In this document: piece by piece, positions 1-6,977 of the stretch
Layout of the letters: each line of letters opens with the position of its first letter
How positions within the stretch are numbered: the stretch's first letter is position 1
From: an uncultured Clostridia bacterium
GTDB lineage: Bacteria; Bacillota; Clostridia; Oscillospirales; CAG-272
Assembly: GCA_947367285.1 (NCBI GenBank)
Contig: CANBDB010000051.1
Location: 1-9,664 of the forward strand
DNA: 9,664 bases
Direction: 5' to 3'
Made by a program: the position numbers and the translations under genes
The notes under the pieces: model-generated
Told to the model about the DNA's origin: nothing
Databases searched by the model: none
What the model saw: only the letters and a program-made list of their open reading frames with translations

Positions 1-95
1 AATTAATTATTTCCATACCTTTTTGAAAATAAATACCGCTTTTTTGTTGAAAAATATTAATTATCGCAAATATCCTTTCACAAATGAAATTTTCG
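1..95. other. AT-rich upstream flank, no gene seen
   Basis: This is AT-rich sequence before the uxaC promoter. I see no convincing reading frame, RNA gene or terminator hairpin here. The few open frames lack a ribosome binding site and recognisable protein sequence. It may be the far end of an intergenic region belonging to a gene outside the window. Confidence 0.5.
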
Positions 96-124
96 TTGAC
101 AAAACGGCTTTTTGCGTATATAAT
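96..124 (+). promoter_or_regulatory. Consensus sigma-A promoter of uxaC
   Basis: TTGACA (96-101), a 17-nt spacer and TATAAT (119-124) match the housekeeping consensus exactly, so transcription should start near 131. The start region holds a near direct repeat, TAATGGGAA (121-129) and TAATGGGGAA (132-141), and an opposed TTCCCA (152-157). A perfect promoter driving a catabolic gene implies a repressor, and these repeats are where one could bind. That last point is inference. Confidence 0.88.
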
Positions 125-180
125 GGGAAGGTAATGGGGAATGCTTTTTTGTTCCCAAATAATATTAAGGACGGTAAAAA

Positions 181-1539
181 ATGGGCTTTATTAATGATAA
201 TTTTATGCTCAAGAGCGAAGTTGCCAAGAAGCTTTACGCTACAGTAAAGGATCTTCCTATTATTGACTACCACTGCCATCTTTCACCCAAGATGATAGCA
301 GAGGACTACAAATTTAGAAATGCATACGATCTCTTCCTTGGCGGCGACCACTATAAGTGGCGACAAATGAGAACTAACGGAATTGACGAGGAATATATCA
401 CAGGAAATGCTGACGAATATGAAAAATTCAAGGCATTTGCAAGAACTGTACCGTATCTTATCGGCAACCCCCTCTACCACTGGACACATCTTGAACTCAA
501 GAGATATTTTGATATTGATGAAACTCTCAATGAAGAAAGCTGCGAGAAAATTTGGAATAGAATTAACGAGTGCCTTGCTAAGGACGAATACAGCGCAAAG
601 AATCTTATAAGAAGATCAAATGTTGCCATTGTTTGTACAACTGACGATCCCCTTGATACACTTGAATATCACGAGCAGCTCAAGAATTTCGAAACAAAGG
701 TGCTTCCCACATTCCGTCCCGATAAGCTTGTTGACATCAATAAAGATACATTTATTCCTTACATTGAGCAGACAGGTGTAAAGACATATGCAGAGCTTGT
801 AGAGTGGACAAAGGGAAGAATTCAGTACTTCCACGATCACGGCTGCCGTCTTTCCGACCACGCACTTGAATACGTGCCTTACGGTGAGGGTGATGCTGAA
901 GCCGCTTTCAATAAGAGAATGGCGGGCGAGACTCTCACAAGTGAAGAAATTGACTCCTTTAAGACTGCAATGATGACCGTATGTGCCGGGGAATACACAC
1001 GTCTTGATTGGGCTATGCAGGTTCACATTGGCGCACTTCGTAACAACAATAGAAAAATGTTTGAAAAGCTCGGCGCGGACATTGGCTTTGACTCCATCAA
1101 TGACCTTTGTATTGCCGAAAAGCTTTCCGCATTTATGAACTCACTTGAGTACCGTGACTCTCTCCCCAAGACAATTCTTTACACACTCAACCCCAAGGAT
1201 AACTACGTTCTCGGCACAATGCTCGGCAACTTCCAAAGAGGCCCCGTTGCAGGTAGAATTCAGTTTGGCTCGGGCTGGTGGTTCAACGATCAGAGAGACG
1301 GTATGGAGGGTCAGATGCAGGCTCTTTCCAACCTTGGTATGATAGCAAGATTTGTTGGTATGCTTACCGATAGCCGTTCCTTCGTTTCCTACACAAGACA
1401 CGAGTATTTCAGAAGAATACTTTGCAACCTTATTGGTAAATGGGTTGACGAGGGTGAGTATCCCGAGGATATGGAAAGACTTACCGAGATCGTTCAGGGA
1501 ATCAGCTATTATAACGCATTGAGATACTTTAATTTTTAA
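181..1539 (+). CDS. uxaC: Glucuronate (uronate) isomerase
   Basis: This cytoplasmic enzyme isomerises D-glucuronate to D-fructuronate, and D-galacturonate to D-tagaturonate, as the first step of hexuronate breakdown toward KDG. The 452-residue length is close to the usual 460-470. Family hallmarks are visible: the metal-binding HCHL motif (His31, His33) after PIIDY, WRQMR (60-64), TTDDP (153-157), MQVHIGALRNNN (279-290), GSGWWFND (363-370) and the C-terminal TDSRSF (396-401) followed by RHEYFRR. The ATG at 181 is preferred because AAGGA (167-171) lies 9 nt upstream and the N-terminus MGFINDNFMLKSEVAKKLY aligns with the family start. The gene has its own promoter and terminator. The usual partners (uxaB, uxuA, kdgK, kdgA, a uronate transporter) are not adjacent in this window. 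The next unit encodes glycosidases, which fits use of plant-cell-wall sugars. Confidence 0.96.
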   Translation: MGFINDNFMLKSEVAKKLYATVKDLPIIDYHCHLSPKMIAEDYKFRNAYDLFLGGDHYKWRQMRTNGIDEEYITGNADEYEKFKAFARTVPYLIGNPLYHWTHLELKRYFDIDETLNEESCEKIWNRINECLAKDEYSAKNLIRRSNVAIVCTTDDPLDTLEYHEQLKNFETKVLPTFRPDKLVDINKDTFIPYIEQTGVKTYAELVEWTKGRIQYFHDHGCRLSDHALEYVPYGEGDAEAAFNKRMAGETLTSEEIDSFKTAMMTVCAGEYTRLDWAMQVHIGALRNNNRKMFEKLGADIGFDSINDLCIAEKLSAFMNSLEYRDSLPKTILYTLNPKDNYVLGTMLGNFQRGPVAGRIQFGSGWWFNDQRDGMEGQMQALSNLGMIARFVGMLTDSRSFVSYTRHEYFRRILCNLIGKWVDEGEYPEDMERLTEIVQGISYYNALRYFNF

Positions 1540-1549
1540 TTGAATATAG

Positions 1550-1576
1550 CGGCGGTGCAGGGCACCGCCGTTTTTT
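1550..1576 (+). terminator. Rho-independent terminator of uxaC
   Basis: A 9-bp GC stem, CGGCGGTGC (1550-1558) with GCACCGCCG (1562-1570), closes a 3-nt loop and is followed by six T (1571-1576). It starts 10 nt after the uxaC stop codon, so uxaC is transcribed alone. Confidence 0.95.
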
Positions 1577-1633
1577 CATCAATGTATACAATTTTTGAAG
1601 CATATATTTGTACAAAGCGAGAAGCGATTTTAA

Positions 1634-1662
1634 TTGACATATTTATCCAAGACTGGTATAAT
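1634..1662 (+). promoter_or_regulatory. Extended -10 sigma-A promoter of the GH5-GH3 operon
   Basis: TTGACA (1634-1639), a 17-nt spacer and TATAAT (1657-1662) match consensus, with an added TGG (1654-1656) giving an extended -10 element. A second TATAAT at 1670-1675 lacks a -35 box at proper distance. Two short palindromes lie upstream: TGTATACA (1583-1590) and TTTGTACAAA (1607-1616). They are possible regulator sites but short enough to be chance in AT-rich DNA. Confidence 0.85.
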
Positions 1663-1714
1663 TACTCTGTATAATCTATAATTATGCAAATTTGCTATTT
1701 CATGGAGGTTAAAA

Positions 1715-3205
1715 ATGAAAGGCGTATTAATTGGACTCACCATATTTTTGGGAGTTGTATTAGTGTCCCTTGTAGGATTTTTGATTTGGGGACATATTTA
1801 TGGTGAAAATTATGTTTATGATGCACCCGAGCATATTGAATTGACACCCAACTCACACGGTACTATAACAGCACACGGAAAAGGTCTTTACGACGCAGAA
1901 GGTAACCGCTTTGACATTAAGGGAATTAACTACGGCAACCTTTTTATCGCTGAAGGCTGGATGACAGTAAACTCCGTTGGAGCATTAATGGAAAATGAAA
2001 ATACATATGCTTCCAATGCTCTTAACAACGAGAAGAATGTTGTTACCGAGTATGAGGAGATTTTCCAGGAGGAAATGGACGCAATCCTTGCAGGAAGATT
2101 TACAGACGAAGAGATCGAAGCTCTTAATAACGCATACTTTAATTCTTGCTGCACAAAAGAGGACTTCAAGTTTATAAGCGAGATGGGTATCAACACTATT
2201 CGTGTTCCCATGTACTACCGCAACTTCCTCACAACACACGATAGATATCATCTTACAGATGAAGAGCTTTGCGCTATGAATTTTGAGGATATCGAGCTTG
2301 ATTTTGATAAGCTTGACACCTTCCTCAGCTACGCTAAGGAATGTGACCTTAAGGTTATTATTGATATGCACGGTGTAATGGGCGGTCAAAGCGGCTTTGA
2401 GCACTGCGGCACACGCGATATTGATTTCTGGGATAATGAAGATTATCAGGAATTTATGTGCAACCTTTGGGCTGCAATCGCTGAGCATTATTACGATAGC
2501 GATTATTCCTCAACAATCCTTGCATACGACCTTGCTAACGAACCCACTAACAGAAATGAGATCGGCACAGGTCCTAAGCAGTGGGCAGTAATGAACAAGA
2601 TGTACGAGGCAATTCGTGAGGTTGATACCGAGCACGTTATCTCCATTGAGGGCGTTTGGTTCCCCGTATCACTTCCCAGTCCTGAGAAGTACGGTTGGGA
2701 AAACGTTCTTTATCAGTTCCACTACTACAACTGGCCTTGGCAGGGAACTTCCAACGAGCTTTACTACGCATTCACTTTCGGACTTTCTTCACTTGTAGAT
2801 TATGACGTACCCAAGCTCGTAGGTGAATTTACGTTCTTTGACGATCAGGGAGCGTGGGAAAAGTATCTTGATGCATACGATCAGCACGGTTGGGGCTGGA
2901 CTATTTGGAGCTATAAGACAGTTTGTCCCGGTTGGTGGGATAGCTCTTGGGGACTCGTAGTTCAAAAGCTTCAGCTTGTGAACGAGGATGGAGTGCTTAC
3001 TGACGGAGACACATCAAATGATAAGCTTAAGCTTGATTTGAGAAGTGCAAGCTACGACGACATTATGTACGCGTGGTCACATCAGGGCTTGATTGGTGAT
3101 AACCTCAAGGAGACAGGTTATACTTATATTGATGGCTACAACGATGACGGCAGCCCCAGATACGGAGCTCTTTATAGAGCACTTTCAAATTATTTTGAAA
3201 AATAA
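1715..3205 (+). CDS. Membrane-anchored GH5-family beta-glycosidase (cellulase superfamily)
   Basis: This is a retaining endo- or exo-acting glycoside hydrolase with a TIM-barrel fold. Residues 4-26 form one hydrophobic helix with no lipobox and no clear signal-peptidase site, so the catalytic domain is probably displayed outside on an uncleaved anchor. Barrel motifs in order are KGINYGNLFIAEGWM (69-83), TIRVP with Arg163, IDMHG with His219, LANEP with the acid/base Glu276, QFHYYNW (334-340), VGEF with the nucleophile Glu371, and GWTIWSY (394-400). Both catalytic glutamates are present. Compared with compact GH5 enzymes there is an acidic insertion at about 84-150 and a longer C-terminus. The KGINYGN...EGWM start resembles exo-beta-1,3-glucanase/beta-glucosidase branches, but subfamily and substrate cannot be fixed by eye. 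GGAGG (1704-1708) sits 6 nt before the ATG. The GH3 gene follows after 17 nt in the same operon. Confidence 0.85.
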   Translation: MKGVLIGLTIFLGVVLVSLVGFLIWGHIYGENYVYDAPEHIELTPNSHGTITAHGKGLYDAEGNRFDIKGINYGNLFIAEGWMTVNSVGALMENENTYASNALNNEKNVVTEYEEIFQEEMDAILAGRFTDEEIEALNNAYFNSCCTKEDFKFISEMGINTIRVPMYYRNFLTTHDRYHLTDEELCAMNFEDIELDFDKLDTFLSYAKECDLKVIIDMHGVMGGQSGFEHCGTRDIDFWDNEDYQEFMCNLWAAIAEHYYDSDYSSTILAYDLANEPTNRNEIGTGPKQWAVMNKMYEAIREVDTEHVISIEGVWFPVSLPSPEKYGWENVLYQFHYYNWPWQGTSNELYYAFTFGLSSLVDYDVPKLVGEFTFFDDQGAWEKYLDAYDQHGWGWTIWSYKTVCPGWWDSSWGLVVQKLQLVNEDGVLTDGDTSNDKLKLDLRSASYDDIMYAWSHQGLIGDNLKETGYTYIDGYNDDGSPRYGALYRALSNYFEK

Positions 3206-3222
3206 AATGAAGAAGGTCTAAT

Positions 3223-5652
3223 ATGATAAACGTTAATGAAATTATGGAACAGTTGACTCTTGAAGAGAAGGTTTGCCTTCTCTCGGGTCATAAGTCCTGG
3301 CATACAAATAAGGTTACAAGAGTGGGACTTCCGTCAATATTTTTGACAGACGGTCCTCACGGTCTTCGTAAAAAGAAGGAAGGGGATAAGATAGCCGGTC
3401 TCGGACAGACCGAGCTTTCCACCTGCTTCCCGGCGGCTTGTACCACGGGCACGTCTTGGAATAAGGAGCTTCTCTATAAAATGGGAACTGCTATGGGCGA
3501 GGAGTGCCGTTACTACAACGTAAACCTCATCCTTGGCCCCGCGGTAAACATTAAGAGAAATCCTCTTTGCGGAAGAAACTTTGAGTATTTCTCCGAGGAT
3601 CCGCTCATTGCGGGTCAGCTTGGTGCAAAGCTCACTCGCGGTATCGAGGATATGGGCGTTGGTACGAGCGTTAAGCACTTTGCTTGTAATAATAACGAGG
3701 CTAACCGTTACTTTGGTGACTCCATTGTTGACGAGCGTGCATATCGCGAGATATATCTCAAGGCATTTGAGCCCATTATTAAAGAAGGTAAGCCTCAAAC
3801 TGTAATGTGTGCTTATAACAAGGTAAACGGCAAATATGCGTCCGAAAATCCCGAGCTTCTCAACGGAGTTCTTCGTGATGATTGGGGATTTGAAGGACTT
3901 GTAATGAGTGACTGGGGCGCAGTAAATGATAGAGTTGAAGGCCTTAAAGCAGGTCTTGACCTTGAAATGCCCGGTGATATTGCTCATAACCGCCAAGTGA
4001 TCCTTGATGCAGTTAAGGATGGCTCGCTTGACGTTGAGGTTGTTGATACAGCTGTTCGCCGTGTACTTAATATGATTTACAATACCACACTCGTGGAGGG
4101 CACAATTCCCGCAAAATTTGACGAGCACGCAGATCTTGCCCGTCAGCTCAGTACGGACGGTGCGGTTCTTCTTAAGAATAAGGACAATCTTCTTCCTCTC
4201 AATGACGATACAAAGTACCTTGTAATCGGTGAAATGTTTGAAAAAATGCGTTATCAGGGCGCGGGCTCATCCTTGCTTCGCCCCTATAAGCTTACAACAC
4301 CTAAGCAATCTTTCGATAAGCATAAGGTGAACTACATTTACGAGCAGGGTTATATCCTTGATTCCTTTGAGGATGATGCAGCGCTTGCTCAAAGAGCCGC
4401 ATTGAAGGCTGAAAGAGCGGATACAATTTTGTTCTTCGGAGGACTTTCCGAGTACGCTGAGAGTGAGGGCTTTGATAGAAAGACACTTTCGCTTCCTCAA
4501 AATCAGATCAATCTTTTGAAGAGACTTGCAAAGTTAAATAAGAAGATCGTTTTCGTAATGTTTGGCGGAAGTCCCGTCGAGCTTCCTTTCGAAAGCAGTG
4601 TTGATTCTATTCTCAATATGTATCTCCCCGGTGAAGAGGGTGGTGAAGCTGCATATGAGCTTTTGTTTGGTAAGGCTAATCCTTCCGGCAGGCTTTGCGA
4701 AACGTGGCCTCTTGCTTATGATAATGTTCCTTATGGCGACGAGTTCACAAAGACAACTAACGACCGCTATAAAGAGAGCATTTTCGTAGGATATAGATAC
4801 TATTCAACATTCGGTATTCCTGTTAGATACCCCTTCGGTTACGGTCTTTCCTACACTGATTTCGCATATTCTAAAATGAGTGTTGAGAAGGAAGAGAACA
4901 CATACAAGGTATACGTTGACGTAAAGAACATAGGTAATATGGACGGTTCAGCGGTAGTTGAGCTCTTCGTTCAAGCACCCAAGACTGAGGTTGTTAAGCC
5001 CATCCGTGAGCTTCGCGGTTTTGAAAAGGTTTACCTCAAGGCAGGCGAAAAGAAGACCGTTTGTGTGGAAATCCCCGTTGATAATTTGAAATACTATATT
5101 GGCGGCGAGTGGGTACTTGAAAACGGACAGTATGAATTCCAAGTTTGTGCTGACGTTAATACAGTTCTCCTTTCAACCGTAGTAAATATTGATTTTGGAG
5201 CAGAAGTAAAGGAAAATCCTCTTTATGCCGAGCTCTATGATATCAATAATTATAGATTCCTCAATATTCCCGACTTCAAATTTGACAATCTCATTGGTAG
5301 AGAAGTACCCGCACCCGAGGTTAAGAGACCTTATGACCTTAATACCCCCATTCGTGAGTTCGACACCTTCTGGGGCAAGTTCCTCTTTAAGGCTATTACA
5401 GGCGCATTTGAGCTTATCTACAGCTGGGAACTCAACGGCAAGAACACTCCCGATAAGGAAACAAAGGTTAAAAACGCATACTTCGGTTGGCGCATAATGT
5501 ACACAATGAGCTTGCGCTCAATGTCCTATGCGAGTGAGGGTATGCTCACACATAAGATGGCACTTGGTCTTGTTGACATAGCAAATAACCATCCTCTCCG
5601 CGGACTTGGTAAGTTTATTCTTGCCGAGGAGTGCGTAGAGCTTCCCAAATAA
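3223..5652 (+). CDS. GH3-family beta-glucosidase (possibly beta-xylosidase)
   Basis: This retaining exo-glycosidase removes sugars from the non-reducing ends of beta-linked oligosaccharides. It has no signal peptide, so it should act in the cytoplasm on imported products. Domain order: TIM barrel (about 1-290) with TDGPHGLR (42-49), VKHFACNNNE (150-159) and the nucleophile Asp230 in VMSDWGA; alpha/beta sandwich (about 305-500) with DGAVLLKN and the likely acid/base Glu413 or Glu415 in YAESEGFDR; PFGYGLSYT (537-545) leading to a fibronectin-III-like domain (about 548-655); then a C-terminal extension of about 150 residues. The end of this extension, TMSLRSMSYASEGMLTH (761-777), resembles the tail I recall from other Firmicute GH3 proteins. 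The start is supported by AAGG (3213-3216), 6 nt before the ATG. It is co-transcribed with the GH5 gene. Substrate is inferred only at family level. Confidence 0.92.
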   Translation: MINVNEIMEQLTLEEKVCLLSGHKSWHTNKVTRVGLPSIFLTDGPHGLRKKKEGDKIAGLGQTELSTCFPAACTTGTSWNKELLYKMGTAMGEECRYYNVNLILGPAVNIKRNPLCGRNFEYFSEDPLIAGQLGAKLTRGIEDMGVGTSVKHFACNNNEANRYFGDSIVDERAYREIYLKAFEPIIKEGKPQTVMCAYNKVNGKYASENPELLNGVLRDDWGFEGLVMSDWGAVNDRVEGLKAGLDLEMPGDIAHNRQVILDAVKDGSLDVEVVDTAVRRVLNMIYNTTLVEGTIPAKFDEHADLARQLSTDGAVLLKNKDNLLPLNDDTKYLVIGEMFEKMRYQGAGSSLLRPYKLTTPKQSFDKHKVNYIYEQGYILDSFEDDAALAQRAALKAERADTILFFGGLSEYAESEGFDRKTLSLPQNQINLLKRLAKLNKKIVFVMFGGSPVELPFESSVDSILNMYLPGEEGGEAAYELLFGKANPSGRLCETWPLAYDNVPYGDEFTKTTNDRYKESIFVGYRYYSTFGIPVRYPFGYGLSYTDFAYSKMSVEKEENTYKVYVDVKNIGNMDGSAVVELFVQAPKTEVVKPIRELRGFEKVYLKAGEKKTVCVEIPVDNLKYYIGGEWVLENGQYEFQVCADVNTVLLSTVVNIDFGAEVKENPLYAELYDINNYRFLNIPDFKFDNLIGREVPAPEVKRPYDLNTPIREFDTFWGKFLFKAITGAFELIYSWELNGKNTPDKETKVKNAYFGWRIMYTMSLRSMSYASEGMLTHKMALGLVDIANNHPLRGLGKFILAEECVELPK

Positions 5653-5655
5653 TCA

Positions 5656-5683
5656 AAAATCCCCGCAATTTTGCGGGGATTTT
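5656..5683 (+). terminator. Rho-independent terminator of the GH5-GH3 operon
   Basis: CCCCGC (5661-5666) pairs with GCGGGG (5673-5678). The flanking AAAAT and ATTTT extend the stem and supply a T-rich tail. It begins 3 nt after the GH3 stop. The reverse-complement form could also function, but no gene points toward it from the right. Confidence 0.93.
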
Positions 5684-5694
5684 ATTGTTTTCTA

Positions 5695-5723
5695 TTGAAA
5701 TGTGTTAAAAAATGTGTTATTAT
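5695..5723 (+). promoter_or_regulatory. Promoter of the B12-uptake operon
   Basis: TTGAAA (5695-5700), a 17-nt spacer and TATTAT (5718-5723), with TGT just before the -10 (extended -10). The predicted start near 5730 falls just upstream of the first riboswitch helix (5743), which is where a riboswitch transcript should begin. Confidence 0.75.
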
Positions 5724-5740
5724 ATATTGACAAAAGAATA

Positions 5741-5881
5741 AACACAGTTCATTTAGTCGGATGCTCTGCCGGACGGAGCTATTCGGGGATGAGGAAATCG
5801 CGGTGCGAATCCGCAGCAACAGCCATTACCGTATCTTATCTTTTGTGAGATAACAAGTCGGAATGCTCATCGTTCTGTGAC
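5741..5881 (+). promoter_or_regulatory. Cobalamin (vitamin B12) riboswitch
   Basis: The conserved core is readable: GAGGAAATC leads into GCGG-TGCGAAT-CCGC (5800-5814, the P3-type hairpin), then AGCAACAGCCATTACCGTA (5815-5833). A variable hairpin TTATCT/AGATAA (5836-5841 with 5848-5853) follows, then a B12-box-like AAGTCGGAATGCTCATC (5855-5871). Supporting helices are an outer CACAG/CTGTG (5743-5747 with 5875-5879), GATGAG/CTCATC (5788-5793 with 5866-5871) and a 5' hairpin GCTCTG/CGGAGC (5763-5768 with 5774-5779). The aptamer precedes a DUF4430 lipoprotein and an ECF S component, both expected targets of B12 control. Cobalamin binding normally turns such leaders off. Exact helix boundaries are approximate. 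Confidence 0.88.
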
Positions 5882-5930
5882 ACGTAAAAGGACTTTCGGG
5901 CAAATAGGAAAGCTGGTGTAAAAACGGGTA

Positions 5931-5985
5931 CGGCAGGGTGCTCTTTGTTTCGCGCGCTTTTCTTGGGAGAGGGCGCTTTTATTTT
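5931..5985 (+). terminator. Riboswitch expression platform with probable conditional terminator
   Basis: GCGCTTTT (5954-5961) can pair with GAGGGCGC (5969-5976, including G-U pairs) around a 7-nt loop, followed by TTTTATTTT (5977-5985). An alternative stem pairs GTGCTCTTT (5938-5946) with 5968-5976. The segment 5931-5940 can instead pair over 10 bp with 5762-5771 at the 5' end of the leader. These competing pairings fit a transcription-terminating riboswitch. The T-tract is interrupted and the stem contains G-U pairs, so the terminator is only moderately strong by eye. Confidence 0.55.
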
Positions 5986-6017
5986 ATCCTTTTGAAAAAG
6001 AAAGGAATTTATACAAA

Positions 6018-6437
6018 ATGAAAAAAACAGTTATCACAAAATTATCCTTAATTCTTCTCATCTTTATGATGCTGACACTTGCTTCCTGCATGGAAAAAGA
6101 TCCTTGGAGCGATGCAATTTACACAAGTGATACGGAGATGGGAGAGGGCTCAAAAACAGTGAGTGTTGAGGTTGTTGTTGGGGAAAACAAGATCACGTTT
6201 ATTCTCCACACAGATGCCGACACACTTGGCGAAGCTTTGATTGAAAACAAGCTTATTGAAGGCGAGGATAGCCAGTACGGCATCTATATCAAAAAGGTAA
6301 ACGGAATACTCGCCGACTATGACAAAAACGGAGCTTATTGGGGCTTTTATGACCACAACGGAGAATATTTGATGAGTGGCGTTGATACCACTCCCATCAC
6401 CGATGGCGATCATTTCAAATTAGTATATGAAAAGTAA
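6018..6437 (+). CDS. DUF4430 lipoprotein, probable cobalamin-binding
   Basis: This 139-residue surface lipoprotein has a signal peptide with positive residues (MKKTVITK), a hydrophobic core (9-20) and lipobox LASC with lipidated Cys24. After a short polar linker, residues 46-139 form one DUF4430-type domain, recognisable from FILHTDADTLGEALIENKLIEG (61-82), a VNG turn, YWGFYDHNGEYLMSGVDTTP (107-126) and the closing TDGDHFKLVYEK. This family is related in fold to the C-terminal domain of transcobalamin/intrinsic factor, and its members commonly accompany B12-regulated transporters. With the riboswitch upstream and an ECF S component overlapping downstream, a role in capturing cobalamin outside the membrane is the best inference. 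It is too small for a classic BtuF-type binding protein. The ribosome binding site AAGGAA (6002-6007) is slightly far from the ATG. Confidence 0.85.
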   Translation: MKKTVITKLSLILLIFMMLTLASCMEKDPWSDAIYTSDTEMGEGSKTVSVEVVVGENKITFILHTDADTLGEALIENKLIEGEDSQYGIYIKKVNGILADYDKNGAYWGFYDHNGEYLMSGVDTTPITDGDHFKLVYEK

Positions 6438-6945
6438 AAACTTACCCATAAAAGAAATATGCCTTTTTGGCATACTTTCAGCGCTGATGTTCGTGTCAAA
6501 AATCGTTATGGAAGCGCTGCCAAACATACACCTGCTCGGTATGTTGACCATTACCTATACGATAGTGTTTCGCAAGAAAGCACTGATACCCATATACGTC
6601 TACGTACTACTGAACGGACTCTTTGCAGGCTTTAACGCGTGGTGGGTGCCGTATCTATACATTTGGACGGTGCTTTGGGGAGTAACTATGCTTTTGCCCA
6701 AGAATATGCCTGGGGCGGTTGCCTCAGTGGTTTATCCAATTGTTTGTGCGATCCACGGACTATTCTTCGGAGTGCTTTATGCTCCTGTACAAGCATTAAT
6801 GTTCGGATTTACCTTTGAACAAACTCTCGCGTGGATAGCCGCGGGCTTTACTTTTGATATAATTCATATGATAGGGAACTTTGCAGTGGGACTTCTCATA
6901 TATCCTGCAAGCGAAGCACTGAAAAGACTAACAAAGGACATATAA
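6427..6945 (+). CDS. ECF transporter S component, probable vitamin B12 (or precursor) uptake
   Basis: This 172-residue integral membrane protein has about six hydrophobic segments (roughly 10-27, 33-48, 50-66, 72-90, 97-121 and 133-160), the size and layout of energy-coupling-factor substrate-binding subunits. The N-terminal pattern ICLFGILSALMFVSKIVMEALPN and the aromatic WWVPYLYIWTVLWG (72-85) match the Firmicute ECF S-component group I recognise. No EcfA/EcfA'/EcfT genes are adjacent, so it presumably shares a module encoded elsewhere (group II ECF). Its ATG lies 11 nt inside the DUF4430 gene and has no clear ribosome binding site, so it is probably translationally coupled. Substrate is inferred from the riboswitch and the partner lipoprotein. 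This is not the better-known CbrT sequence family as far as I can tell by eye. Confidence 0.8.
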   Translation: MKSKNLPIKEICLFGILSALMFVSKIVMEALPNIHLLGMLTITYTIVFRKKALIPIYVYVLLNGLFAGFNAWWVPYLYIWTVLWGVTMLLPKNMPGAVASVVYPIVCAIHGLFFGVLYAPVQALMFGFTFEQTLAWIAAGFTFDIIHMIGNFAVGLLIYPASEALKRLTKDI

Positions 6946-6947
6946 AT

Positions 6948-6973
6948 AAGACCTGCGGAATTCCGCAGGTCTT
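6948..6973. terminator. Bidirectional terminator between convergent genes
   Basis: This is a perfect 26-bp palindrome, AAGACCTGCGGAA (6948-6960) with TTCCGCAGGTCTT (6961-6973). T-rich tracts follow on the plus strand (CTTTTGTTTATT) and on the minus strand (CTTATTTATAT). It fills the gap between the S-component stop and the stop of the minus-strand GTPase gene, so it should end both transcripts. Confidence 0.93.
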
Positions 6974-6977
6974 TTGT

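Noticed and set aside
616..1026. Minus-strand open frame (136 codons) inside uxaC
   Set aside because: It is antisense to a strongly conserved gene, with low-quality Cys/Leu/Val-rich translation and no start signals.
3334..4128. Long minus-strand open frame (264 codons) inside the GH3 gene
   Set aside because: It is antisense to a well-supported enzyme, has no recognisable protein pattern, and is an expected codon-bias shadow.
5727..5732. TTGACA as -35 box of the riboswitch operon
   Set aside because: The sequence 17 nt downstream (CATTTA) is a poor -10 box and a start there would cut off the first riboswitch helix. The 5695-5723 pair fits better.
6948..6973. Perfect palindrome as a regulator operator or recombination site
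   Set aside because: Its place between two convergent stop codons and the T-rich tracts on both sides are fully explained by a bidirectional terminator.
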